DNA of 15,450 nucleotides from assembly GCA_003972855.1 (NCBI GenBank), contig QOAS01000060.1, forward strand, positions 1-15,450. Reading direction: 5' to 3'. The DNA comes from Gammaproteobacteria bacterium. GTDB taxonomy: Bacteria > Aquificota > Aquificia > Aquificales > QOAS01. The position numbers and the translations under genes were made by a program. Every line of letters starts with the position of its first letter. The stretch's first letter is position 1. Below are positions 1 to 6,546 of the stretch, one piece after another. The notes beneath the pieces are model-generated. The model saw nothing but the letters and a program-made list of their open reading frames with translations. It was not told the DNA's origin and searched no databases.

Positions 1-117
1 CTCATTAGGTTTATCCTTTTGCAAGGCTTCATAAAGGTTATTTAAAACTTCCAATTCCTTAGAGTGGACTTCATTCATTTTTTCAACGGGTAACTTGGAT
101 AATCCTTTAACGAGCAT
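1..117 (-). CDS. Partial hemerythrin-like (HHE) protein, N-terminus only
   Basis: An open frame on the minus strand starts at an ATG (117-115) and leaves the window after 39 codons, so only the N-terminus is visible. It contains MNEVHSKELEVLNNLYEAL (residues 14-32). The pattern Met-Asn-Glu-x-His followed by Glu-x-x-x-x-Asn-x-Leu resembles the first iron-ligand helix of bacterial hemerythrin-like (HHE) proteins, which bind a non-heme di-iron centre for oxygen sensing or carriage. That is a pattern match on one helix, not proof. The frame is also open upstream for 15 codons to a TGA, and a TTG three codons before the ATG is an alternative start; no clear Shine-Dalgarno decides between them. The gene is divergent from atpB, with 124 bases between starts. 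Confidence is good that it is a gene and moderate for the family. Confidence 0.55.
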   Translation of the reverse strand, partial: MLVKGLSKLPVEKMNEVHSKELEVLNNLYEALQKDKPNE

Positions 118-195
118 ACCCTTCAATCTAAGGGAGTTTTGGAAATTAAGCTTTGACGGTATTCATAGAAAGATATTTCAAAAACTTGCTCGGGT

Positions 196-201
196 TATAA
201 T
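196..201 (+). promoter_or_regulatory. Putative -10 box of the atpB-atpE operon promoter
   Basis: A perfect TATAAT lies in the 118-241 intergenic gap, 40 bases before the atpB ATG. No good -35 hexamer sits 16-18 bases upstream. The expected transcript would start near 208 and carry a leader of about 34 bases. That leader has a purine-rich G-run (228-237) just before the start codon which can act as ribosome-binding site. Nothing else recognisable was found in this gap. Confidence 0.5.
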
Positions 202-241
202 GAGTTGTCTTAAAAGCTCTAACTAACGGGGGGAAAGCGGA

Positions 242-904
242 ATGGAACATGTAACCTATACCCACGTCGGTTTCGGAATTTTAGCTATGGCTATAGCATT
301 GGGAGTTTTATACCTTTTCAAAGAGCCTAAAGCCATTCCTCAAACCGCCGGACAAGTTCTTTTAGAAGGATATTTAAATTTCGTTCGTCAATTGCTCGTG
401 GAAAACATCGGAAAAGAAGGTTTGAAATATGTTCCTTTGGTAGCCTCTTTGGGATTGTTTATATTTTTCGGAAACCTTTTTACCCTAATCCCCGGGTTTG
501 ACTCTCCTACCGCCAACCTTAATACAACCTTGGCGTTGGGTCTTATAGTTTTCTTCTACTACAACTGGGAAGGAATAAGAAAACACGGCGTAGGTTACAT
601 CAAACACTTCTTGGGTCCCATTCCTTGGTTGGCACCTTTATTCTTCGTAATAGAGGTAATCTCCCACATAGCCAGACCCATTACCCTCGCCCTAAGGCTT
701 TTCGCCAATATGAGGGGTGGTTCTCTAATTCTTCTCGTTATAACTTCACTCTTGCTTTCCAATTGGCTTACGACTGTTATTTCTCCCCCTATTCTGTGGT
801 TCTTGATTTTGATAAAGATATTGGCGGTATTTATACAAACCTTTGTTTTTATGATTTTGACGGTTATCTACCTCGCCGGTGCGGTAGCGGAGGAGGCTCA
901 CTAA
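242..904 (+). CDS. atpB: F-type ATP synthase subunit a (F0)
   Basis: The 220-residue product is the membrane stator subunit of F0 that forms the two half-channels leading protons to and from the c-ring. Visible features are several hydrophobic helices (about 9-27, 65-84, 97-108, 130-145, 162-180 and 182-215) and the conserved helix ALRLFANM with the essential Arg at residue 152. The final helix holds FIQTFVFMILTVIYL, matching the family's C-terminal helix. Length is normal for compact bacterial versions. Start is the ATG at 242, preceded by a G-rich site. It is the first gene of an atpB / USP-like / atpE cluster; the other F0 and F1 genes (atpF, H, A, G, D, C) are not in this window, so the operon is split. 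Confidence 0.97.
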   Translation: MEHVTYTHVGFGILAMAIALGVLYLFKEPKAIPQTAGQVLLEGYLNFVRQLLVENIGKEGLKYVPLVASLGLFIFFGNLFTLIPGFDSPTANLNTTLALGLIVFFYYNWEGIRKHGVGYIKHFLGPIPWLAPLFFVIEVISHIARPITLALRLFANMRGGSLILLVITSLLLSNWLTTVISPPILWFLILIKILAVFIQTFVFMILTVIYLAGAVAEEAH

Positions 905-905
905 G

Positions 906-1313
906 ATGAAAGTTCTTGCGATTTTAAATCCCGAAAACGGCTCCTGCACGGGGGTTCTTTCCCTTTTGCAAAAACTTTCCAAAGAAGGGAAAGAAATAAA
1001 GGAGATACTTTTGGTGTTGGAAAACACCTATAAGGCGGAAAAGTGGGTTATTTCCCTTTCAATGCCTATCTCCAAAGAGGAAATAGAGAAAATAAAGGAA
1101 AACTACGCGAGGAAGATAATTAGTAACTGGAACTCTTTGGGTGGAGGTGAAAACTTACCGCCCCTGAAAGTGGAAGTTTACGATGCGTCTGAAGCCCTAA
1201 AAAGGACAAATTTGGAGAATGTAGAGTTAGTGGTATTAGGCTGTCTTGAAAGTAACTCTTTATGTAAACTAATAGAGACTTTAGATAAGCCCGTTTTGGT
1301 TGTGAAAAATTAA
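906..1313 (+). CDS. Universal stress protein-like protein between atpB and atpE
   Basis: The 135-residue product alternates strands and helices as in the UspA fold: MKVLAILNP (strand 1), EILLVLEN (2), a long charged helix around 56-76, LKVEVYD (3), ELVVLGCLE (4), a helix, and the closing strand KPVLVVKN. The end matches the usual UspA finish (xPVLVV). The G-2x-G-9x-G-S/T ATP-binding loop of ATP-binding Usp proteins is not visible where it should follow strand 4 (LGCLESNSLC), so this is probably a non-nucleotide-binding variant. The start lies 1 base after the atpB stop, implying translational coupling, and atpE follows 17 bases later. Its place inside the F0 genes suggests a role linked to ATP synthase assembly or energy state, but that is inference. 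Confidence 0.7.
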   Translation: MKVLAILNPENGSCTGVLSLLQKLSKEGKEIKEILLVLENTYKAEKWVISLSMPISKEEIEKIKENYARKIISNWNSLGGGENLPPLKVEVYDASEALKRTNLENVELVVLGCLESNSLCKLIETLDKPVLVVKN

Positions 1314-1314
1314 C

Positions 1315-1322
1315 GGAGGAGG
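1315..1322 (+). promoter_or_regulatory. Strong Shine-Dalgarno for atpE
   Basis: GGAGGAGG ends 8 bases before the atpE ATG at 1331. It is among the strongest ribosome-binding sites in the window, as expected for the c subunit, which is needed in many more copies than subunit a. Boosting translation at the third gene of the cluster would give that stoichiometry. Confidence 0.75.
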
Positions 1323-1330
1323 TTTGAACA

Positions 1331-1606
1331 ATGGATGCAACTTTGGCTAAGGCTATTTTCTTCGGATTGGTTGCGGTAGGTGCGGGTGTTGCGGTTGGTG
1401 CAGCCGCTGCGGGTGGCGGTGTCGGTTTCGGTGCTTCCGCAAGGGGTATGATGGAAGGTTTGGCGAGAAACCCCAACCTTGAAAATAAACTCAGACTTTA
1501 CTTCTTCATCGGTTTGGCGTTCGCGGAAACCGCAATCCTCTACGGTTTGCTCATAGCACTCATTCTACTATTTACCGGGGTTCTCTCCGGAAAAGCCGGC
1601 TTCTAA
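1331..1606 (+). CDS. atpE: F-type ATP synthase subunit c (c-ring)
   Basis: The 91-residue product is a two-helix hairpin forming the rotor ring. Helix 1 carries a long Gly/Ala-rich stretch (residues 17-36, with the glycine packing motif), the polar loop contains RNP at 46-48, and helix 2 carries the ion-binding Glu at residue 66 (FAET). The Na+-type helix-1 signature with a Gln ligand is absent: the equivalent position is Phe in GVGFG. This points to proton coupling, although Thr follows the Glu. The N-terminus is too short for the cleavable signal peptide described for some hyperthermophile c subunits. A strong Shine-Dalgarno precedes the start. No obvious hairpin terminator follows before rpmH. 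Confidence 0.97.
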   Translation: MDATLAKAIFFGLVAVGAGVAVGAAAAGGGVGFGASARGMMEGLARNPNLENKLRLYFFIGLAFAETAILYGLLIALILLFTGVLSGKAGF

Positions 1607-1641
1607 GTCCCTTCCTCCTTTTATATCCCTTCAAACGGTGT

Positions 1642-1647
1642 TAAAAT
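1642..1647 (+). promoter_or_regulatory. Possible -10 box for rpmH
   Basis: TAAAAT sits in the 79-base gap between atpE and rpmH, 38 bases before the rpmH ATG, with no convincing -35 hexamer. If used, it gives a leader of about 31 bases ending in a GGGGAGG ribosome-binding site at 1673-1679. rpmH could equally be read through from the atp cluster, because no terminator hairpin is visible in the gap. Confidence 0.3.
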
Positions 1648-1685
1648 AAGTAACCTTTGCTAAAAACCTTTCGGGGAGGCTAAAA

Positions 1686-1829
1686 ATGGCAACGGAAAGG
1701 ATAAAGACCCATATATCCAACCTAAAGAGGAAGAGAAAAAGCGGTTTCTTGGCAAGGATGTCCACCAAAAGTGGAAGAAAAATAATAGCCCGCAGAAGGA
1801 AAAAGGGAAGAAAGCGTTTGGCTCCCTAA
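1686..1829 (+). CDS. rpmH: 50S ribosomal protein L34
   Basis: This 47-residue, extremely basic frame matches L34 from residue 14 onward: [12 protein letters not shown], then [20 protein letters not shown]. The common form is KRKRTHGFRARM followed by ATKNGRxxLxRRRAKGRKRL. The N-terminus ([13 protein letters not shown]) is longer than, and different from, the usual MKRTFQPS start. GGGGAGG at 1673-1679 lies 6 bases before the ATG and fixes the start. L34 sits near the exit-tunnel side of the large subunit. In many bacteria rpmH is followed by rnpA; here the next gene is nadD on the opposite strand, and rnpA is not in the window. The stop overlaps the nadD stop (1826-1829). Confidence 0.93.
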   Translation: MATERIKTHISNLKRKRKSGFLARMSTKSGRKIIARRRKKGRKRLAP

Positions 1830-2410
1830 CGGTAGAGTCCTTTTCTCTTTATATACTCCTCAACCTCCCAAGGAACCAAAAAGCTTATATCCAATCCCCT
1901 CTTTATACGGTTTCTTATTTCGGTAGAAGATATCTCCAACCTGCGGGCGGTATAGAGCTTTAAATTTTCCAACCCGAGGGTTTTTTGGGCGTATTTCTCA
2001 ACCTCGTTGGGGGAAAACTTTCTTAAAACCACCACGGGGTTTAGGTAGTTTAAAAGTTCCTTTGCGCGGTGCCAGTTGTGAAGGGACAAAAAGGTGTCGT
2101 CTCCCATAAGCCAATCAACCTTTTGGAGGTTGTATTTTTCCATTAAATAAAAAACCGTCTCTATGGTATAGGATTTACCCTTTTTTTCAACTTCGTAGGT
2201 TTCAATTTCAAATTGGGAAACCCTTTGGATGGCGAGTTTGAGCATTTCAACCCTATCTCGGGGAGATGCACCGTGACCTTCCTTAAAAGGGGATAAATAG
2301 GTGGGGATAAATATCACCTTTTGGTAACCGAAGTGTTCCATAACGTCCCTTGCCAATATCAGGTGTCCTATGTGGACTGGGTCAAAGCTACCTCCGAAAA
2401 ATAGCAACAT
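1826..2410 (-). CDS. nadD: Nicotinate-nucleotide adenylyltransferase
   Basis: The 194-residue product transfers AMP from ATP to nicotinate mononucleotide to give deamido-NAD, the penultimate step of NAD synthesis. It has the nucleotidyltransferase signature [11 protein letters not shown] at residues 6-16, DWLMGDDTF around 99-107 (the family's GxDxxxxxxxW segment, with W113 following) and the C-terminal ISSTEIR at 160-166. Length is typical. The ATG at 2410 has no Shine-Dalgarno; TAATAAT lies 7 bases upstream on the minus strand, so a leaderless transcript is plausible. It is divergent from rpiB across only 20 bases and convergent with rpmH, sharing a 4-base stop overlap. Confidence 0.95.
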   Translation of the reverse strand: MLLFFGGSFDPVHIGHLILARDVMEHFGYQKVIFIPTYLSPFKEGHGASPRDRVEMLKLAIQRVSQFEIETYEVEKKGKSYTIETVFYLMEKYNLQKVDWLMGDDTFLSLHNWHRAKELLNYLNPVVVLRKFSPNEVEKYAQKTLGLENLKLYTARRLEISSTEIRNRIKRGLDISFLVPWEVEEYIKRKGLYR

Positions 2411-2430
2411 GCAGAAGATTATTAAAACTT
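2411..2430. promoter_or_regulatory. 20-bp divergent promoter region, nadD / rpiB
   Basis: The whole gap between the two divergent ATG codons is 20 bases. It contains ATTATTA (2418-2424), which read on the minus strand is TAATAAT followed by 7 bases and the nadD ATG. On the plus strand TATTAA (2420-2425) lies 5 bases before the rpiB ATG. Neither gene has a Shine-Dalgarno here. If these are -10 boxes, transcription would start at or within a base or two of both start codons, and any -35 elements would lie inside the opposite coding sequence. Confidence 0.45.
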
Positions 2431-2886
2431 ATGGAGAAAATAGCGATAGGGGCGGACCACGCGGGATTTAAACTTAAGGAGTTTGTAAAGAAACTTTTGC
2501 AAGAAAAGGGTTTTGAAGTAATAGACGTGGGAACTTACAGCGAAGAAAGGTGTCACTATCCCGAATACGCCAAAAAAGTTGCAAAAATGGTTTCCCAAGG
2601 AGAAGTTCCCCGCGGTATCCTAATTTGCGGTAGCGGAATAGGAATGTCTATAGTAGCCAACAAATTTAAAGGGGTAAGGGCGGCGCTTTGCCACAACATA
2701 TATTCCGCCAAATTTTCCCGACTCCACAACGATAGCAATATCCTTTGCCTCGGAGGGAGGGTCACCGGCGAGGATTTAACCCGCGAAATAGTGGAAGTTT
2801 GGCTAAATACCCCCTTTGAAGGAGGAAGACATTCCCAAAGACTCGGGTTTATAGAGGAAATAGAGAAGGAAAACTTTAAAGGTTAA
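2431..2886 (+). CDS. rpiB: Ribose 5-phosphate isomerase B
   Basis: The 151-residue product interconverts ribose 5-phosphate and ribulose 5-phosphate in the pentose phosphate pathway. It starts with [14 protein letters not shown] (residues 4-17), carries the active-site loop [10 protein letters not shown] with Cys66, and ends with the family's [12 protein letters not shown] segment. The ATG at 2431 begins the conserved strand directly; the longer open frame to 2350 runs through the nadD start region and should not be used. Length is normal for RpiB. It lacks a Shine-Dalgarno and may be leaderless. accC follows 31 bases downstream on the same strand and is probably cotranscribed. Confidence 0.95.
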   Translation: MEKIAIGADHAGFKLKEFVKKLLQEKGFEVIDVGTYSEERCHYPEYAKKVAKMVSQGEVPRGILICGSGIGMSIVANKFKGVRAALCHNIYSAKFSRLHNDSNILCLGGRVTGEDLTREIVEVWLNTPFEGGRHSQRLGFIEEIEKENFKG

Positions 2887-2917
2887 TCCCTTTCTCCTTT
2901 AACATTTAAGGTTTTAA

Positions 2918-4282
2918 ATGACAAAATCCTTCCAAAAAAGGGAGATAAAAAAGGTTGTCATCGCCAACAGGGGAGAGATAGCGGTTAGGGCAATAAGAAC
3001 ATGTAAGGAATTGGGGATAAAAACCGTTGCGGTATATTCGGAGGCGGATAAGGATAGCCTCCACGTTTGGTTGGCGGACGAGGCGATTTGTATAGGTCCC
3101 CCCTCTCCCCAAGAGAGTTATCTAAATATTCCCAATATTCTTTCGGTTGCGGAGATAACCGGTGCGGACGCGGTCTATCCCGGTTACGGGTTTTTGTCGG
3201 AAAATCCAAAGTTTGCGGAAATAGTTGAGGCAAACGGGCTGGTATTTATAGGACCCAAACCCCAAACTTTAAGGCTTATAGGTAACAAGGTTAAGGCAAA
3301 GCAGGTGGCAAAACAGGCGGGCGTTCCCACCGTTCCCGGTAGCTGGAGAAGGACTACCTTGGAAGAGGCTTTGGATATAGCCTATGAAATAGGTTATCCG
3401 GTGATTTTAAAAGCCGCCGCCGGAGGCGGCGGGAGGGGAATGAGGGTAGTCTATAGCGAGAAGGAGCTTAGGGAAAAATTCCCCCTCGCCCAAAGCGAAG
3501 CGAAGGTAGCTTTCGGCGACGATACGGTGTATTTAGAGAAGTTTCTTTTAAACCCCAAACACATAGAGGTTCAAATTTTGGCGGACCAACGCGGAAAAGT
3601 AGTTGCGGTGGGAGACCGAGAATGTTCCATTCAAAGAAGACACCAAAAGGTGTTGGAGGAAGCACCTTCTCCTTCCATAAGTGAAGAGGTTAGGAAGAAA
3701 CTTTACGAGTCCGCGGTAAAATTCGCCCAAGCGGTGGGTTATATAGGTGCGGGAACGGTGGAATTTCTTTACGACACCCAAAGTGGGAACTTCTACTTTA
3801 TTGAGATGAACGGAAGGATACAAGTAGAACACCCCGTAACGGAAATGGTAACCGGTATAGACCTCGTAAAGTGGCAGTTTTTAATAGCCATGGGTGAGGA
3901 ACTGACTTTGGAAGAACCTATAAAACCCAACGGTTTTGCGCTTGAAATGAGAATAAACGCGGAAGACCCCAACACCTTTGTTCCCTCTCCGGGAAAGGTG
4001 GAAAAATTGGTTCTCCCCGGCGGTTTCGGTGTTAGGGTGGATACCCACCTCTATCAGGGTTACAAAGTTCCCCCCTACTACGATAGTCTGCTCGCCAAAA
4101 TAGTGGTTTGGGCAAGCAATAGGGAGGAACTCATAAAGAGGGCTTTAAGGGTTTTAGACGAAACCATCATTGAGGGTGAAGGATTAAAGACCAACATAGA
4201 GTTTCACCGTTTTATCCTTCAAACCAAGGAGTTTAAGGAGGCAAAACACCACGTAAAACTATTGGAGGAACTCGGCTATTAA
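2918..4282 (+). CDS. accC: Biotin carboxylase (acetyl-CoA carboxylase subunit)
   Basis: The 454-residue product is an ATP-grasp enzyme that carboxylates biotin on a carrier protein, the first half of malonyl-CoA formation. Visible motifs are VIANRGEIAVRAIRTCKELG (14-33), YPGYGFLSEN (87-96), the glycine-rich ATP lid GGGGRGM (169-175), RECSIQRRHQKVLEEAPSP, and the catalytic FIEMNxRIQVEHPVTE block. Similarity to E. coli AccC runs the full length, with about 8 extra N-terminal residues. In the catalytic block the usual MNTR is MNGR (Gly299). A pyruvate carboxylase A subunit is the main alternative; the sequence looks closer to AccC, but the carrier gene (accB or a pycB) is not adjacent. AAGG about 6 bases before the ATG may be the ribosome-binding site. 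It is convergent with ubiX, sharing TTAA at the stops. Confidence 0.9.
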   Translation: MTKSFQKREIKKVVIANRGEIAVRAIRTCKELGIKTVAVYSEADKDSLHVWLADEAICIGPPSPQESYLNIPNILSVAEITGADAVYPGYGFLSENPKFAEIVEANGLVFIGPKPQTLRLIGNKVKAKQVAKQAGVPTVPGSWRRTTLEEALDIAYEIGYPVILKAAAGGGGRGMRVVYSEKELREKFPLAQSEAKVAFGDDTVYLEKFLLNPKHIEVQILADQRGKVVAVGDRECSIQRRHQKVLEEAPSPSISEEVRKKLYESAVKFAQAVGYIGAGTVEFLYDTQSGNFYFIEMNGRIQVEHPVTEMVTGIDLVKWQFLIAMGEELTLEEPIKPNGFALEMRINAEDPNTFVPSPGKVEKLVLPGGFGVRVDTHLYQGYKVPPYYDSLLAKIVVWASNREELIKRALRVLDETIIEGEGLKTNIEFHRFILQTKEFKEAKHHVKLLEELGY

Positions 4283-4857
4283 TCTTCCTTCCACCTTTTG
4301 TAGATTTCCGTTTTTATCCCCAAAAGGTCAAAAATTCTTCCCACCACGAAAAGAGCCAAGTCTTTTATGTCCTTGGGTTTGTTGTAAAAGGCGGGTGAAA
4401 TGACGAAGGCGACCGCACCCATCTTTTGGAGCTTTAGCATATTTTCCAAATGAATGGCATTTAAAGGCATTTCCCTAACCGCCATGACGAGGGGAATTCT
4501 CTCTTTGAGGGCTACGTCGCAAACCCTATGCACCAAATTGGAGGAAATTCCATTGGCGACCGCCCCCAAAGTTCCCACCGAGCAAGGAAGAACGACAACA
4601 CCGTTGTAGCGGTTTAAAACCGACCCGCTGGCTAAAGGGGAAAAAAAATCTTGGGGAGGGTGAAACTTTACTCCTCCTTCCTCAAAGTGTTTCTTAAATT
4701 TGTTAAAGGAAATACCCAATTCGTATTCCAAAACCTTTTGACCCCTTTCGGATACTATGCAATCCACGTTAATTTTTAAAGAAATTGCCAACTCCAAAAA
4801 AGTTTGGGCATAAAGCGACCCGCTGGCACCGGTAATACAAAGCACGACCGATGGCAT
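4279..4857 (-). CDS. ubiX: Flavin prenyltransferase
   Basis: The 192-residue product belongs to the UbiX/Pad1 flavoprotein family, which attaches a dimethylallyl unit to FMN to make prenyl-FMN, the cofactor of UbiD-type decarboxylases. Motifs are CITGASGS (7-14, FMN phosphate loop), a central LPCSVGTLGAVANG, NLVHRVCDVALKER, and the REMPL segment with the following aromatic-rich SPAFYNKP. All are in family order and the length is typical. AGGA about 9 bases before the ATG may be the ribosome-binding site. ubiD itself is not in the window. It is divergent from lpxA over 44 bases and convergent with accC. Confidence 0.92.
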   Translation of the reverse strand: MPSVVLCITGASGSLYAQTFLELAISLKINVDCIVSERGQKVLEYELGISFNKFKKHFEEGGVKFHPPQDFFSPLASGSVLNRYNGVVVLPCSVGTLGAVANGISSNLVHRVCDVALKERIPLVMAVREMPLNAIHLENMLKLQKMGAVAFVISPAFYNKPKDIKDLALFVVGRIFDLLGIKTEIYKRWKED

Positions 4858-4881
4858 CTTTAAAAATCCTAAATAGTTTCT

Positions 4882-4896
4882 GTTAATGTAATTAAC
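4882..4896. promoter_or_regulatory. 15-bp inverted repeat over the putative lpxA -10 box
   Basis: GTTAAT-GTA-ATTAAC is a perfect 6-bp inverted repeat with a 3-base centre in the 44-base ubiX/lpxA gap. Its right half overlaps TAATTA (4889-4894), which lies 7 bases before the lpxA ATG and could be a -10 box giving a leaderless transcript. A dimeric regulator bound here would cover the lpxA promoter and possibly that of ubiX. AT-rich palindromes also arise by chance, so the operator role is speculative. Confidence 0.35.
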
Positions 4897-4901
4897 CCGA
4901 T

Positions 4902-5741
4902 ATGGTCAAGATACATCCCACCGCCATTTTGGAGGGAAATATAGAGCTTGAGGATGATGTGGAAATAGGAGCTTTTTCAATCTTAAAAGGAAATATCAAA
5001 GTGGGTAAAGGAACAAAAATAGGCAATAGGGTTTCCATATACCACAATGTTGAAATAGGTGAATATTGTGAAATCCACGACGGGTGCGTAATAGGAGATG
5101 CACCTCAACACTTAAGGGATAAAGGTGAAAACGGGAAGGTTGTTATAGGTAACAATACCGTTTTGAGGGAATACGTTACGGTAAACAGGGGAACCGATTT
5201 TGACAAAGGGGTTACGAAAATAGGAAACAACGTTTTTTTGATGGCATATTGTCATGTTGCCCACGATTGCGAGGTGCAAGATAACGTAATAATGGCTAAC
5301 GCCGCCACCTTGGGCGGACACGTGGTAATTGAGCATCACGCCTTCATAGGAGGCTTGGCGGCTGTTCAGCAGTGGTGCAGGGTCGGGGCTTACGCCATGG
5401 TTGGGGGGCTTAGCGGTGTAAATAAGGACGTTCCCCCCTTTACCCGCGGAGCGGGACACCACATAGAGCTAAAGGGAATAAATACAGTGGCTTTAAAGAG
5501 AAACAATTTTTCCCGTAGCGACATTAACCTCATAAAAAAGGTTTACCGTATCCTTTTCGGGGGTAGAAAACCGCTTAGGGAGGCTTTGGAAGAGGTTTCA
5601 ACCCTTTACGGGGATAATCCCCATGTGAGATACCTCGTCAGTTTTATAAAAACTTCCATAGAAAGTGGTAGAGATGTAGCTACCGATAAAACACTGCGAA
5701 AGGCTTTAGCCAAGAAAGAACACACTTCCGATGGCAAATAA
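4902..5741 (+). CDS. lpxA: UDP-N-acetylglucosamine acyltransferase (lipid A synthesis)
   Basis: The 279-residue product transfers a 3-hydroxyacyl chain from acyl carrier protein to UDP-GlcNAc, the first step of lipid A synthesis. It shows left-handed beta-helix hexapeptide repeats from residue 4 to about 185, the GDAPQHLR segment (65-72), REYVTVNRGT (89-98), and HVAHDC with catalytic His121 (E. coli His125), followed by a helical C-terminal domain. AVQQWCRVG replaces the more common xHQFCRIG. Its presence shows the organism builds an LPS outer membrane. The ATG has no Shine-Dalgarno. The end overlaps the heptosyltransferase start by 11 bases, so the two LPS genes are probably translationally coupled. 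Confidence 0.95.
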   Translation: MVKIHPTAILEGNIELEDDVEIGAFSILKGNIKVGKGTKIGNRVSIYHNVEIGEYCEIHDGCVIGDAPQHLRDKGENGKVVIGNNTVLREYVTVNRGTDFDKGVTKIGNNVFLMAYCHVAHDCEVQDNVIMANAATLGGHVVIEHHAFIGGLAAVQQWCRVGAYAMVGGLSGVNKDVPPFTRGAGHHIELKGINTVALKRNNFSRSDINLIKKVYRILFGGRKPLREALEEVSTLYGDNPHVRYLVSFIKTSIESGRDVATDKTLRKALAKKEHTSDGK

Positions 5742-6540
5742 AGTTCTCATATACCGACGGGGGGGATTGGGAGACACCCTTCTAACCTTTCCGCTGGCGG
5801 AAATTTTCAAACGCAAAGGTTTTGAAGTAGATTTTGTAGGAAATACTGACTACCTTAGTTTGGCTAAATTGGTAGGTTTCACCGACGGGGTTTTTTCCGA
5901 ACTTCCTTCCGACCTAAGAGGATACGAAAAGATAATTCTCATCTCCGCTTATAGGTTTTTGGATTTACCCAATGTTGTTTGGGCAAGTCCCTTTCCCACC
6001 GAAAGGGTTCATATAACCCTCCACTATCTCAAAAGTTTAGGTTTGGAAAGTGAACCCTTTTCGTTGGAACTTTCTATTCCTCCCCTAAAGGGGTGGGAGG
6101 GAAGGGCTGTAATCCACCCCGGTAGCGGTTCTCCGAAAAAGAATGCACCTTTGGAGTTTTTCAAAGAACTTTACACCCTTTTGGAGAAGAAGGGATACAG
6201 CCCCCTCTTTGCGTTGGGAGAGGCGGAACACCACCTTGAGGAGGAACTTAGGGAGTTTGAAACCTACAGAGTGGAGGACTTGGTGGAATTTGCCCGACTT
6301 CTGAAGAGGGCAAAGCTTTTTATCGGAAACGATAGCGGTTTTTCCCATTTGGCGGGATACTTGGGGGTTAAAACCATTGTTCTCTTCGGTCCCACCGACC
6401 CGATGGTGTGGAAACCTTTGGGCAAACGGGTAAAGGTTGTTTACAAATCCCTTTCCTGCTCTCCGTGTTTTCCCCGAGTGTGTTCTCACAAGGAGTGCCT
6501 CAATTTTTCTTCCCAAGAGGTTGTAAAAGTTTTAGATTAA
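5731..6540 (+). CDS. Glycosyltransferase family 9 (ADP-heptose:LPS heptosyltransferase-like)
   Basis: The 269-residue product resembles the heptosyltransferases that add heptose to the LPS inner core. It has the N-terminal YRRGGLGDTLLTFPL (8-22), VIHPGSGSPKKN (127-138), and the donor-site block FIGNDSGFSHLAGYLGVKTI (197-216) running into VLFGPTDP. It ends in the GT9 cysteine-rich tail CSPCFPRVCSHKEC (243-256). It is shorter than the roughly 320-350 residues of E. coli WaaC/WaaF, with the saving in the N-terminal half. The run of seven G at 5759-5765 is in frame. Which heptosyltransferase (I, II or other) cannot be decided. It is coupled to lpxA by an 11-base overlap. Confidence 0.88.
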   Translation: MANKVLIYRRGGLGDTLLTFPLAEIFKRKGFEVDFVGNTDYLSLAKLVGFTDGVFSELPSDLRGYEKIILISAYRFLDLPNVVWASPFPTERVHITLHYLKSLGLESEPFSLELSIPPLKGWEGRAVIHPGSGSPKKNAPLEFFKELYTLLEKKGYSPLFALGEAEHHLEEELREFETYRVEDLVEFARLLKRAKLFIGNDSGFSHLAGYLGVKTIVLFGPTDPMVWKPLGKRVKVVYKSLSCSPCFPRVCSHKECLNFSSQEVVKVLD

Positions 6541-6546
6541 CCGCTT

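Noticed and set aside
153..158. TTGACG as a -35 element for the atpB promoter
   Set aside because: It lies 37 bases upstream of the TATAAT box, far beyond the 16-18 base spacing needed.
1120..1476. Antisense open frame across the USP-like gene and atpE
   Set aside because: It is opposite two well-supported genes, is Ala/Pro-rich as expected from the antisense of the atpE glycine/alanine codons, and has no start signal.
2350..2430. N-terminal extension of rpiB
   Set aside because: The extra residues translate the antisense of the nadD start; the family fold begins exactly at the ATG at 2431.
3494..3506. GCGAAGC copy in accC as a third mini-hairpin
   Set aside because: The flanking bases do not pair beyond two positions, so no comparable stem forms.
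5759..5765. Run of seven G as a frameshift in the heptosyltransferase
   Set aside because: The frame across it encodes the expected RRGGLGD motif and remains intact to the normal C-terminus.
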